NCBI GenBank assembly: GCA_963969595.1 | Contig: OZ018412.1 | Location: 7,504,501-7,568,500, forward strand | Reading direction: 5' to 3' | From: Neckera pumila | Taxonomy: Eukaryota > Streptophyta > Bryopsida > Hypnales > Neckeraceae | Length of the DNA: 64,000 nt | Shown: positions 47,757-59,379 of the stretch, piece by piece | Layout: the number at the start of each line of letters is the position of its first letter | Numbering within the stretch: position 1 is the first letter of the stretch | The notes under the pieces: model-generated | Seen by the model: only the letters and a program-made list of their open reading frames with translations | Database searches by the model: none | What the model was told of the DNA's origin: nothing | Position numbers and translations under genes: made by a program

Positions 47757-47850
47757 GTGGCTTCTCGCAGTTCTCTTTCAAACACCAAGGGTAGATAGGA
47801 ACCGAACTGTCTCACAACGTTCTAAACCCAACTCACGTACCACTTCTTTC
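47757..47850 (-). pseudogene. Nuclear copy of a mitochondrial large-subunit (26S) rRNA fragment
   Basis: On the minus strand the sequence runs GGTACGTGAGTTGGGTTTAG, AACGTTGTGAGACAGTTCGG, TTCCTATCTACCC and GTTTGAAAGAGAACTGCGAG. This is the conserved domain VI region of bacterial-type LSU rRNA (the E. coli words GAGCTGGGTTTAGAACGTCG and TGAGACAGTTCGG). The stretch after CTATCTACC matches plant mitochondrial 26S better than plastid 23S as I recall them. It is only about 95 bp and surrounded by nuclear DNA, so it is an inserted fragment, not a gene. Confidence 0.75.
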
Positions 47851-49124
47851 CTCCTCCCTTTTTTGCTCACCTTCAACTCGGGGGCTGCCGGACCTCCTAC
47901 AAAGGGAAGAGAGTCGACTGAACATCTTAGCCATTGGCGGGAATTTTGCCCGCATCCAATTCTCAATTATTGTCCACTTCGAAAAATAATCTATTTTTTA
48001 AGTGACGAAGTTGCTTTGGCTACTACTAAACCACGGATTACTCTACTCGTGAATTGGGTGATTGGGCAGGCCAATGAACTTACAGGAAAAAACTTGGTGG
48101 AATTGGAAGAATCTTGATTCTTCCAGTGCGAAACAAACCGTACCCCAAACCGACAGGCTACTTAGGTTGGTATACCTTACTGACATATGCTGCAAGACAA
48201 ATGATGGGCAGTTTCATTAAAATGGTGGTATCCCAAGTGCCACTTTGATGGTGTGCCATTTTCACCATCTAGGATGGGTATAGAGTTTGGAACGGCCGTT
48301 CTGAACCATCTAGGACAGGTATAGATTTAGAACAACCGTTCTGAACTGTTTTCATGCCATTTAAAAAAAATATTGTCATTTTCATGAAATTGCCTATAAT
48401 GGTAACAACATCACCGGGCTTCCCGTCGCACAAAATGTATTTCTTGGTCAAGATGCTGGAAGTTGCATGCATGACTTGAGGAGGAATCTTCTTAATTCTT
48501 GCACTATATCACGGTTTTTAGTAATATTAGGACATCTTTAACAGCATCATTTACATCAAGAAAATTTTCTCGATGATACATAGGGAAACCTCCGTATTGT
48601 CAGAGTAACCTTAGAGAGGTCTCATGAATCATGGAGAAATGTTCTCTATATGATGCTGTCTAAAAGTGTCTGAAATAGTCAAATCTTTTTTAAATATCTT
48701 TTCTTATTATTTTTGGCAATCATTTACAAGCTAGGTGCTTAATAACGCTAGAGTTTGATTCGTCTTATACTGAGTAGTGGAGATGCGTTTTTGTGCTTTG
48801 GGCCAGTGAACATGGAATACGGTTTGGATAAGAAGTTTGACAACAAAAATCACAAATATTCAATCTACAATCTATTTTAGAAGGAATTGTCAATTTTTGG
48901 CTTCAAATTTTATTGAAAAATATTGACTTCTGTACTAAATGATCTAACCATTTGGGTATGATATATGGATTATATTTTACAACTTATTGTTTGAGAGTCA
49001 TCATTTAAGTATTTCTTCTAAGTTGCATTTGATAATATATCTTCACAATTTTGGAAATTTGGACTACTCTGCCTTGGTCCTTGAGGGGTTAAAGGACCAC
49101 AACCCATTTCTCTTAAAAAAATAT
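47851..49124. other. Intergenic; part may be more organelle DNA
   Basis: The plus-strand frame that crosses the rRNA fragment stays open to 48117 (FLSDEVALATTKPRITLLVN, WVIGQANELTGKNL). This tail could be other organelle-derived DNA, but I do not recognise it. At 48280-48345 a direct repeat around GGTATAGA and GAACGGCCGTTCTGAAC occurs; a related motif is at 63845-63960. GGTCCTTGAGGGGTTAA at 49079-49093 is a lone TTAA-family end. Confidence 0.4.
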
Positions 49125-50058
49125 TTAACCTCTAAAGTCCCAAGGCCATTTTTCTGTCAAAAAACACTCAAAACTGCCATTTTGGTTGCGTTCACCCAAG
49201 AACACAAAAAAAAAACATTTTTTTAGAATCTAACCGTCGGATCTTGTACTTCACTTGTCAAAGATCTTGTGGTAAGAATTTCATGAAGTTTGACCGTATA
49301 GATTGGAAGATATTAGCATTCAAAGTTGAAAAAGAAAGATTTTTTGAACACTAACTAGCAATTTCAAATGACTTTGACCGCCATTTGTAGAAATTTTTTG
49401 CACTACAGACTTTGAATTTGAAATTTTTTATGTTGAAGATGTAAGTTGAAAGTCTATACAAAAAATTCAAAAAAAAGTCACACTTGATTTTCATTCTTTA
49501 AAAAATTGTTAAGTAGAAATAACTCCAAAATTGAAAAAAAACACTAAATTATTAATAGCTCTTTGATGGGATTAAAATACAATAATCCCAATGTTGAGAT
49601 TGTTTTAGCAAGTAAATACAATATTTTCAAAAAAATAATTGTAAAGAATTGTGAAAATTGCATTCAAAAATGAATCCTATAAGTTATTTTTTCAAAAAAA
49701 TGCTTAGATTGCTCGAAAAACAAGATTGTCCATAACTTGCTCATTATTAGTCCAAATAAAATGAATCAAAGCTTCACATGTAGCAAAAATATAAAGTTTT
49801 AGAGAAAAAAAAAATTAAAATTTATTTTGACTTTTTACAAAAAAAATTGTGCTGCCCACTGAGTTCAATTTGAGGCTTTTTATGCTATAACTTTTGCTCC
49901 TGGACACCAATTGAATCAAAAATTATATTCCCACAAAGCTAATCAATTTTTCTATCTTATGGAAAAGTTTCAAAAAGTTTCACTAAAACTTGAGCCCGTA
50001 GGTACCTGCCCAAAATCTGATTTGTCCCTTGAGAAGACAATGGGACTTTAGAGGTTAA
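49125..50058 (-). mobile_element. TTAA-flanked TIR element, copy G (complete ends)
   Basis: It runs from TTAACCTCTAAAGTCCCAAGG to CAATGGGACTTTAGAGGTTAA, 934 bp, with TTAA at 49125-49128 and 50055-50058. The interior matches the family in inverted orientation (AACTGCCATTTTGG, ACCGTCGGATCTTG, TTTATGCTATAACTTTTGC). Confidence 0.8.
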
Positions 50059-50430
50059 AACTGTCGTTTCTATGGCAAAGAGCAAAAATCTTTGAAGATT
50101 ATTTTTTTGCATATTTAATTGTAGGATTTTTATTAGATTTGTATAAGAATGTGTGGAAGAAACTTCATAAACACTGGCTTCATAGATTGCAAGATATTTG
50201 CACTTAAGTGACAAAAACAAAGGTTTTTTCCACTTTATGTCACTTGATTATACGACTTTGAACCTTTTTAACTTTAAATTTTGGGAGATGGAGTGTAAAT
50301 ACGAAATAATTATCATAAAAAATTGAATTGAGAGTCAAGGAGAAAATATTATCATAAAGAACTGAATTCAAAGTCAAGGAAACAAAAAATTCAATAAATA
50401 AGGGGATTTTTATTCTTTAAAAATTTATTA
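50055..50430 (-). mobile_element. TTAA-flanked TIR element, copy G2 (partial, abutting copy G)
   Basis: Directly after the TTAA of copy G the sequence restarts the family with AAACTGTCGTTTCTATGGCA, AATTGTAGGATTTT, AAGAATGTGTGGAAGAAA and GATTGCAAGATATTTGC. The outer TIR and the second half are missing. Confidence 0.6.
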
Positions 50431-51714
50431 AGCAAGTAAAATATACAAGATCATTCTTCTACTAGATAATAATACATATATGCCTTAGGGACCTTTCAAA
50501 AATTAGATATTTACCTATTTCAATGGAAAAATAAAAACTTCCAATAGTTAACCTTCAATACTATCCTTAAAAAAATTTAAAACGGTCAAAGGAATTTAAT
50601 TGCCCACACCAAAACAAGCCTAAATTTTTTGGAGCAACCGTATGTGTTTGCTTAGGCACTTAGGAGTTATAAGAAAAAACAATCTTAATAACTTTGTTTT
50701 TACTCCAATTTCAAAAGTTTCTCCCAATTTTACTTCTAATCCTTTCAATTCTTAGTTTATTTTGTGAACGGGTCGAACCACACTCAAAGGTATTAATACC
50801 ATTTCTTTGCTAGGACTAGGTCTACAATCCTATTTTAAACTTTTATAGCTCTAAATTACTTTGATGTCTTCATTTTTTAATAAATTTATAGATTAATAGT
50901 ATTGGAATGCATCCTTTTAATAAGTTGGAGAAAAACTTTCATAGGTAAAATCCTCAAAAGGATATAAATCACCAACTACAAGCCTATATATATATATTTA
51001 TTTATTTATATTTATATATTTATTTATTTATTACAATATAGCACTTTAAAAGAATATTTTTCTCCAAATTTTTTATACTTTTCAAGCAGACAACCATTAA
51101 GAAGGATTTTTAATGATTACATCTAGGACCAAAAATAATGTCATTTTTCAATTAATTAATTATTGACAAATTGTTTATTTTTTCTTATAAATTTTTTAAC
51201 ATTCAACTCAAAAAACAACTTACATAGGACCCTTGACGTGTATAATACCTACTTTTTTGTTCTAATACATTCATCATTTGGATTTTTTTTAAATTCAAAA
51301 GGACATTCACATGTTTTTACTTCTAAATATATAGAAAATAGAAAAGTTTTCAAATTGTATCAAATGAATCTTTTTCTTTTCTATCATATGCTTGTATATT
51401 CGAGTGATTTTTTGGGATTCAATCACATTATTATTTAAAAAAATTAAACCCCTTTCTTAGCATTAAATAACCTGTCATGCTGACATTGGAACTTTGATTG
51501 GAACTTTTGTAAAGAATTTTTTTATTTTTTGATGAATTAAAAAATTTAGTCTCAACGTGATTTGAACTACTAGTCAGAATTTAGAAAGGACTAAAGTATC
51601 TATAACTACAATAAATAGATTAGCTTGAAAACACAATAGCTAAAAAGAAATTACATTGCAAATTTGACTAGGTTTCATGCCTTTTTTGGTATCTTTGTCC
51701 ATTAGAAGAGTTTT
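50431..51714. other. Intergenic, no gene seen
   Basis: AT-rich. An ATTT/TATT microsatellite lies at about 50985-51035. A 91-codon frame (51163-51438 plus) has no features. Confidence 0.4.
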
Positions 51715-51968
51715 GGGGCCTTTGAAAGACTGTTACAGGGTTGTTTCCCTTGCTGGGAACCAACACTCTGCTATCAGAGTATTGTAATAATTATTAAAAA
51801 AATTTAAAAATTAACTAAAAAAATTTAAAAGTATTATGATAAATATTTTTTTAATATTAAACTTTTAATAATTTAATTATATTTGACGCGGCAGTCTCTT
51901 GGCCACGTCAAATTGGAGTTCCCACAAAGTTCCCACGATCCGGGAACTCGTAGTCTTCCGAGGGGCTC
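51715..51968. mobile_element. DNA element with GGGGCC ends, relative of 23677-24028
   Basis: The ends are GGGGCCTTTGAAAGACTGT and the complement of GAGCCCCTCGGAAGACTAC (13 of 19 positions match). Inside are GTTCCC and GGGAAC words, the phrase GGCCACGTCAAATTGG and an A/T-rich middle. The relative at 23677-24028 shares the CCACGTCA block and GTTCCC words. No convincing target duplication. Confidence 0.55.
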
Positions 51969-52549
51969 AAAAATCCTCTAATGAATGTGATTTGACCCAA
52001 AATGTACTAAACTTCTTGTCTAACATCCCATTATAAAAACATGAAATGTTTTCCATCCCATGTTTCTACGCATTCCATTATGAAAACTTAAGCAAAGTGA
52101 TAAAAAACATCAATGGAGCAAATAAATTCTAATACAAAATCTGTAATATTCATGAAATTACATGTTTTTCATTTAGACAATACAAAGAAAAAGGGAAAGT
52201 GGCCTAAAAGATATTGCATGTTTTGTTATGTGACTAAGAAAGTCAAGGAAATTTTTTGGTCTAAATTCACCCTCCAAAAAATCTTCATTTATCAATTAGA
52301 AAATTTATATCCAAAAATTGTTTTAGCTAATTAAGTTGCCTCAAAAAATTCTTTGTAGCAAAGATCACTTAATTTCCAGTACCAATTTTGTGACTACCAT
52401 TGGGGACTTTAATCTTGCAAACATTGGATTGGTTGAATCAAGGGGCAGTAGACAACAATGACAATTGAATTGCAAATGGATGATTAGACTCCTTTCTGAT
52501 TGGTTAGTTTGTCCATTTGGCGTATAGTCAATCAAGTCATCCAACGTGT
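51969..52549. other. Intergenic, no gene assigned
   Basis: Overlapping frames on both strands (52113-52334 plus, 52365-52694 minus) lack recognisable features. Confidence 0.35.
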
Positions 52550-52822
52550 GGCAAATAGCAAAGCGGGAAGTTGAAGATGGGCTTGCTAAACAGATTGAGG
52601 CAAACAAACATCTATCCATGGGAAGAGGTGGACGGAATGTCAGAATGCCGTTTGGACGGAGGAGCGGAAATTGGACCGGAGGACAAGAAGACAAAAATTA
52701 TACATAAACATTTGTTTATCCGTGATAAAATTGTGTTCCAATTTCTTTTCAAAGAATGTTCAAGAAGCCACGGCAATGTGATGCGTCCACAAAACATTCA
52801 TTGGACGTCTAGCATCCAGGTA
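52550..52822 (+). CDS. Possible exon, unrecognised
   Basis: A less AT-rich block holds an open frame with a charged helix and a glycine/arginine-rich end (VWQIAKREVEDGLAKQIEAN, then SMGRGGRNVRMPFGRRSG) and, in another frame, an open 90 codons. It ends at a plausible donor CATCCAG|GTAACT at about 52820. There is no family match that I know. Confidence 0.25.
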
Positions 52823-52849
52823 ACTTTGCTTCTATATAGTTGAATCCAA

Positions 52850-55420
52850 ATTGTGCATTATTGTGTATGTAATGTTTGTATATTCTTCTTTAATTATGAT
52901 TCTTAAATTAAATGACAAATGACTATTATTCATTGTAATCTTTGTTTTTGGTCAAAATCCAAGATTATTCTATTATATATTCTAATTGATATAATTGATG
53001 TCATTTAATATACTTATTACACTTTTAAAATTTACAATAATTTAATTTTTGTGCCAAAATTATTTAAAAATCAAATATTAATAGAAATAATATTCTTTTA
53101 TGCTAAAAATTTATCAAAAATTTATAATAGTAATTTGACTTGATATTCATTACTAAGGATATTTTGGGTGTAAAAAATAAAATGATTGCTTTAGGACTTA
53201 CTATACTTTTCATCATTTTTTGTTTCAAATTGAGATTTTATCAAATTCATCTTATACTAATTTGATTGCCCCACAGCTTTGGGCTCATAGGCCATCTCTC
53301 TATGAAGGTTTTGTATAAAAAAACAAAAAGTGTAGAGTTGGTACTCCTAAGTTTAATGTGTTTCCAATCAAAGGGAGTAAGATCTCACATTAGACAAGGA
53401 TGAGATGTTAATTAGGTAGGAACAAAAGTTGTATTGTCAACCCGTGATGATATTCTTTACTTAGAATGGAGTAGAAATAGTATTGAGAGTCAATTATAGA
53501 AACCAATCCATCTAGACTTCTTGAAATGTTATAGGAAGTAATTGCATTCACCATGTTATGCACAGATAGAAGCTTTTGTATTGTTTAGGAAAATAAAAAT
53601 TTAAAGAATTGGTGTGAATTTGGTATAGAATATATATGACCAACCATCCCTCCACCCTGAAAATTGAGAGTAGTTGGTATTACTTTAAAAATAAGTTATT
53701 GGGATCTTTAGCTCAGGGATGTCACTAATTGTGGTCTTAGAAAGTGGAGAGAGCCCCAACTTAGGATGTCCTTTATATTGGGCAACTCAAAATTTAAATA
53801 CTTTATTGGTAAAATAAGAATATAGTTTTACAAGTTTGGGTATGTATATTTAAAACTATGTACATACAAAAGTTTAGAGATATGAAAATACATACACATG
53901 CAATTGCATATAATATATCTTTTGTTGTGATTGCACACAGATATAAATGTACTTGGAAAATTTATTTTGGTTTGAAAAATATTTTATGAAGCTTAATCTA
54001 TAAAAAAATTAGCTTTGGCTGGTGTTTTTAAGTATGTGGAGTGATATATTTATGTGTTTCAAAATACCAACCATAAATAATGTCTGTAATTAACAATCTT
54101 TAGGTTTTTTGTTTTTTTTTCCAAATTTGTATTCAATTGAATTTTTTTAGAATAATTATGTTCTCAAACAATATTTGCTCCAATTTGCATATAATAATAT
54201 ATTCTTAAGGATTATCTTATGTAATTCATGCCTAGTCTATATTACTTTTATGCTCTTTCCATATATAAAATAATGGTACTATTTTATATCAGATTTTGTT
54301 TTTTGCCCAACCACTTAGCTTGTAGAAATGAATTTATAGTTACTCTGAAGGTATTTTATTGAGAATTGTTCTTGGGATTTATGTAGAGATAGCAAAGGTA
54401 ATTAATGTTATATACTCTTTGTGAGCTAGATTCTTTCAATCCAAGCTTGATTTGGCACATGATAAATTTGGATTGCAACTTGCATGATCGAGGGTAAAAG
54501 GGAATGCAACACTTTTCATTTTGCATCCTTGACTTCAGTTGGTTCAAAGATAGTTAAAATACAAATAGACACTTGCAACATGAGTCGCATTCATGTACAC
54601 ATAATGTGCAAGGACATAGTTTCCTCTTAGCCACAAATGGCCACCTCGTAGTTCATGAGAGATGCAAGTTCAAACCCACTAATACCATCAATCATGGTTG
54701 TAAATACTTGGTTGAACGGAGTGGGATTATGAATTTATTATTAATGTGGTGGAGGTACATTTTATTGTTTAAATTTTAATCCCATTTCAATATAATTACA
54801 TAGTGAAATTTGGTGACATAAAAATCCCTGAATTTACACATTATTAATAATTTTGGCATGTGACAAACTTGACTAAGGTCACAACCTCACTCTTAAGACC
54901 ACCCCTAGGTCATTTCTTTGGTCATTTGGTTAGTCTACCAAACCTGGCATGTTTCTACTATAGTATTGAATATACTCAAAACTTGTCATAGACCCCAATT
55001 AGACATAATTAATTAATAAACAACTTTGATGAAAGAAGCTCAATGCAAATGCACATTAGGATCAGTGTCCACATCGGACACATATCCTCAATTTAATTCT
55101 AAGTTTGCTAAGAGTTTCAAAGAGTCATTTGATTTGCCGTGACTACTTCATCATGCACAATTAATTTCACAACAATTATAGAGAAAAGCACATGATAGTA
55201 GAATACAATGATATATACAAGTACTATAGAAAGATACATACAAGTACTACAAAATGATATAGATTGCTCCTTTTGTATGCAAATAGAGCTCTACATCATC
55301 ACAATAGATTTGATCGATCTGTTAGAATTCATCGCCATCAACGTTCCTTCCAATGGCCGCACTATTGCAAAATATTTCTCTGCTTGCTTCTATGCACATC
55401 CCACATAAAATGCTATGAAT
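52850..55420. other. Intergenic, no gene seen
   Basis: AT-rich DNA. At about 54625-54680 the phrase GCAAGTTCAAACCC resembles a tRNA B box, but I could not find a matching stem or A box at a normal distance. Confidence 0.4.
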
Positions 55421-55429
55421 ATACCATGA

Positions 55430-56969
55430 TTCCTCACAATTACAACAGATTCATTGAATGCTGGAGACATTGAATTTTAGGGTTGACAACAATTTTGCCG
55501 TTAAATGTTGAATGTCTACTAACCTTTCCTTCCTCAGAGCTTTCAAGTCGTGGATCCTCGTAGAAGAATCCCTTAACTCCTCTTTTTGCCTATTGAGTCC
55601 ATCATGAATAATCTTTATTTTATCGATCTTGTACCAACAGTCAACTAGGCTATACTCAATTTGTGAGCAGATATACTTACAACAAGTGTAGCTTGTTCAT
55701 CAGATCCCTCATATAGAGAATGCTATTAATTAATGTTTGTAAACAATTCTTACAATTTTTCCAGTCACAACGTTCATTTGCATGCTTGCTATACATGAGT
55801 TCGAGCAACAACTAACAAGGTTGTGGATAAAGAACTTATGCTTGCGTACATTAGGATCTTCGTGAGGCCAGAGGGGTCTGATAATCGGTGGCCTCTTCTT
55901 CAACCTTGCTGCGGTTTCGATGGTCATCTGGTTGGCTTGTCCGTAGGTAGTGGTGTAATGGTTGTTGCGACTGTGGTCAAGGTTCCACATGTAGTCTGGA
56001 TTCTCATGGCAAGGGCGCTGCTCAACCCAACCCAACTCTTGCATATCAATCACCAAAATAAAATCTGTGATCATGGGCTCTATCCCGAGGAGAGAAACTG
56101 AGGACTGGCCGGTTCAGTTCAAAAATGACAAAATATGAAGTATCCAATGAAAAAGATACATGCAATGAAACTTCTTTAATCTTATCATTGGCGATCCCAA
56201 ATTTTCATTATTTCAGATTTTGAATGTGCAATGTGCTTCAATCCATGGCAGTGTGGCAAGTGTGTAGAAGATTTTGGAACATCATTCTAGAGAAGGTACT
56301 AAAGTGATAGGAGTATCTTAGCAAGTTGGTTTCAAGAACACATTTCTTGTGCTTAATAGAATGATGAGAATAGTGACATTAGAAGATGTCAAATAGGGGT
56401 TTAAAAAAAATTCATGAGAGAACTCATTGAATAATAAATTACGGATTATACTCAGGGTTATATGGAGAGAAAACATACAGAATTTTTTCAATAGATCTAC
56501 GCAAATTACTGTATGCAATTAGCTGCTTCTTATAGTGATCCTTCACCTCAGGCTTGTGGCCACAATACTTAGGCGTCTTCCCTCCCCATTCTTCCATGTC
56601 CGGGGCATGGTAACGAGGCAACATGACATCGTTTGCTGGTGAATTTTCCTCCATGGGAAGAAATCCCCCATAGCCAGGAATGTGCTTTCCTCTTTGATTT
56701 TCTTCCTTCCACACCCTCTCCTCCAGTTTTCTGACCTGAAGAGGATAATAGATTAGACAAGCAGAAAGATAGACTTAATTGGAGCCCATTTCGGTGCATT
56801 TGTCGTAGCTATAAGGAGATTTGAAGGTTTAAATGCATACCAAACCCTAATAAGCTTTCTTTGACTTCACGCAACAGTGATGTTATTAATTCCTAACCAT
56901 TACAAAACGCGAAAATAGTTTCATGAAATACTGTTTGCCCCAACTCACCCTTTCGCAAAGCATCTGCAT
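55430..56969 (-). CDS. Putative flagellar/ciliary microtubule-associated protein, multi-exon
   Basis: The start is ATG at 56969 in exon 1 (to 56949, donor GTGAGT), after an in-frame TAA. Exon 2 (56735-56510) encodes VRKLEERVWKEENQRGKHIP, GYGGFLPMEENSPANDVM, the charged HKPEVKDHYKKQLIAY, and a donor GTAATT. Exon 3 (56037-55817) continues in phase: LGWVEQRPCHENPDYMWNLD, HYTTTYGQANQMTIETAAR, PPIIRPLWPHEDPNVRKHKF, and a donor GTTAGT. Later exons look like HSLYEGSDEQATLV (about 55717-55676) and a coiled coil, KEELRDSSTRIHDLKALRKE (ending 55524). The total is about 210 residues. HIPGYGGFLP and YTTTYGQ resemble the PGYxGFxP and TTYxx phrases of ciliary microtubule inner proteins (FAM166/CFAP-like). 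I infer a sperm flagellum role from that alone. The last exons are uncertain. Confidence 0.6.
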
Positions 56970-57040
56970 CTTCGATTACTTCTTCTGTGACGAGAGTCAA
57001 GCAAAATGAGTGCGGAGAGTCAATCTGAGTCCCTCGCTAC

Positions 57041-58265
57041 CTGAAAAATTCACATCAGGATTATGGCAGGATCGAATTAGGGCAAGAGGTTTCATCATCA
57101 ATCACCTCAATCGCTACTCAATCTGCTTAGTTATTTGGAAACTTGAAATGAGATGTCTAATTCAAAGTGTGATTAGTGATTAATTCTCAAGAATTCATGC
57201 CACCCGGCCGGCAATTTGACCTACGTGGTTCTTCATTATCAATATGCGAGGTATCCATGGGGAGGTACGCCTGACTTTTTGATTCACAACCAGCTGTGCG
57301 TGTTTAGTTATTAGTGTTACTTCACAAACTATAGGTCGTCTGGTCAGTAGTCACATGACTTCTTGCCTACATGAGAAACAATTTTTCAAAATCATAGCTC
57401 GAACCTTTAGTTCTAGCAAAGAGAGTTGCTTCCACAGCCATTTGTGTGGAACAGGCGACATTAAATTATGATTGACTAGCAACTCTAATTCAGTGGGGTT
57501 AAGTGTTTGAAGTCAAATTTATTTGGATTTGTGAGTACTTAGTAACCTTCAGTGTGTGATGTCAAATCCAATTACCTGTATTTCATACAAAATAATAGTG
57601 CGAAGTCCAAACTCCGAATTAAAGCATTTCTTTTCATTTTCGCGTGTACGTCCCATCGTAACTGTTGGTAACGTTTGGCATCACGTTCAGCGCTCTCAAA
57701 TCAATCAATTGAGATTTCGTCGGTTACACCAAATGCGCAGGCATGCCAATATTTCTGTTCTGTGGCCTCAGAAGGAGAGCAGATTTTGGCTTCAATATGC
57801 GCTCAGTGATCGAGTGCCTTGAAGATTGTTGTTACTTGTACCTTTCTATATGAAAAATAAAACATGTACATTCTCCGGAAGTAAACCAGATGAGTCATAA
57901 GGTAACAGGTCCAGAAATCGCCCATTTAAGAGCTGAAAGAGAATTTTGGGGAGGCGAAGCTTCTTGAATTAATTTTTAGTAAATTTTTCTTGAAAGATAA
58001 GAGGATTGACATCTAACCCAAGTAGTTTCATACTTTTTGGAGCTTTCTGAAATTAGTTATGAAATTTTGAAGTTGAAGTGGCATAGGGTTCTAAAATTGC
58101 CCACCCCCTAAAATGTACATTGTTTGTACATTAGTGAAAGCTATGAAAAAACATGTACAAGTGGTCTACATTTGAGTAGGGTGGACGATTTTAGAACTTG
58201 TGCGATTTCAGAACCTGCTACCTTAGTAGTGGAAGCGTCTCTTGAGAAGTCCTTGGTACTTAATA
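57041..58265. other. Upstream flank of the flagellar-like gene, no gene assigned
   Basis: Possible promoter region and 5' leader of the minus-strand gene. An 88-codon plus-strand frame (57556-57822) is unremarkable. No TATA box could be assigned with any certainty. Confidence 0.35.
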
Positions 58266-58267
58266 TA

Positions 58268-58539
58268 AGGTGGGTACACCCAAATGCGCCACTGACCTTA
58301 AACCGCCATCTATACTCTCTGTACATCTCCAAAATCAGTTCTGTACCTATGTGAAAGAAACGCTTTTAGAACCAAACTTTGTTCCTTAATAACTTTTGCA
58401 TACAGTATCCAAATGCTACGTTCTTTGGTGCGTTGGAACCTCCTTTCACTTGCCAATAAGACTGTATGAAAATCTGACCAGCCTAGTAACAGTAACTAGG
58501 CACAGTACCAATTTGTGGCGGTTTTGGGTGTACCCACCT
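58268..58539. mobile_element. TA-flanked MITE (Tc1/mariner-like), 272 bp
   Basis: The ends AGGTGGGTACACCCAAA and TTTTGGGTGTACCCACCT are inverted repeats, flanked by TA at 58266-58267 and 58540-58541. The interior holds no gene. TA duplication and length fit Stowaway-type elements, although the plant Stowaway ends (CTCCCTCCGT) differ. Confidence 0.78.
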
Positions 58540-58541
58540 TA

Positions 58542-59125
58542 AACAACAGTTTATGATAAGTTGGATTCTAATAACAGAATATCAGTATTTGTACTAAGCA
58601 GAAGTCACCTTCGGGGTCACCTCTTGCGTACCCAGAAAGTGACAACATAGGGTTAGTATAGCTAGGTGCTATGGAAGCTCACAAGTGAGTCACTTGTAAG
58701 TTTGCTCAGATTAGTGGGAGATGCTTTCATCTTGACCCAAGCCATGCAAATCATGTGAGCAAAGCATCGTCAGTGAAGAAATTGTTTTAGCATATACTCC
58801 ATCTTTTGAGTATATTCTTCATATCTGGTTGTTTGCATTATTTATCTTCAATTCTAACTGAGCGGTAGAGATCAGATCACAAGGAGATTATTTTGTTTTC
58901 CCATATTATCAACGTAGTAAAATCATGGTTAACACCACTTATCAAAGCATCAGCATGTGAAAATTTAGAATTGCTATGTGCAGTTTCAATCAACTTTCTA
59001 TATAACATGGAAAACAACACACTTTTACTATTTACCAACAAAATTTGTACATTGCATTAATTACTAAATCAATTACTACATTTTATCAATTATTAAGTAA
59101 ATAGATAAACATTTCAAGAGTAATC
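58542..59125. other. Intergenic, no gene seen
   Basis: No recognisable gene. The words ATCAATTACTACATTT recur around 59060-59090 and again at 59210-59225, flanking the tRNA-like segment. Confidence 0.4.
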
Positions 59126-59129
59126 ATAG

Positions 59130-59212
59130 GAGTTAGAGCATGGTGTAGTGGTGATGAGCCTTGAGCCCCAAAGATGAGGTTCAAGGTTTGAACCTTGTGG
59201 CTGATTTTTTAT
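59130..59212 (+). repeat. tRNA-derived SINE head or tRNA pseudogene
   Basis: An A box TGGTGTAGTGG (59141-59151) and a B box GGTTTGAACC inside a perfect T-arm, CAAGG-TTTGAAC-CTTG (59182-59197), are spaced as in a tRNA. The acceptor stem does not close, so it is not a working tRNA. ATCAATTACTACATTT-like words on both sides could be an imperfect target duplication. Confidence 0.6.
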
Positions 59213-59379
59213 CAATTACTACATTTTTCATTTACTACATTGTCATTCACTAGTTTCTAAATGTAGAGATAATAGATGGTCATGAGAATATTTTGGACAT
59301 TTGCTTGTTTTTCCACAACTAATTTAATGTTCAAGATGCATCCAAGTTTAAGTTATTTAAAAATCAAGGTCAAGATGAA

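Noticed and set aside
47755..48117. 120-codon plus-strand ORF
   Set aside because: Its first third is antisense to a mitochondrial rRNA fragment, so the frame is not a real gene.
54625..54680. tRNA-like B box GCAAGTTCAAACCC
   Set aside because: No T-stem pairing and no convincing A box at the right spacing.
56949..57036. Peptide frame DSPHSFCLTLVTEEV upstream of the flagellar-like gene, resembling a PH-domain strand
   Set aside because: The splice phase into the next exon demands another frame, which starts at the ATG at 56969 after an in-frame TAA. This stretch is then 5' leader.
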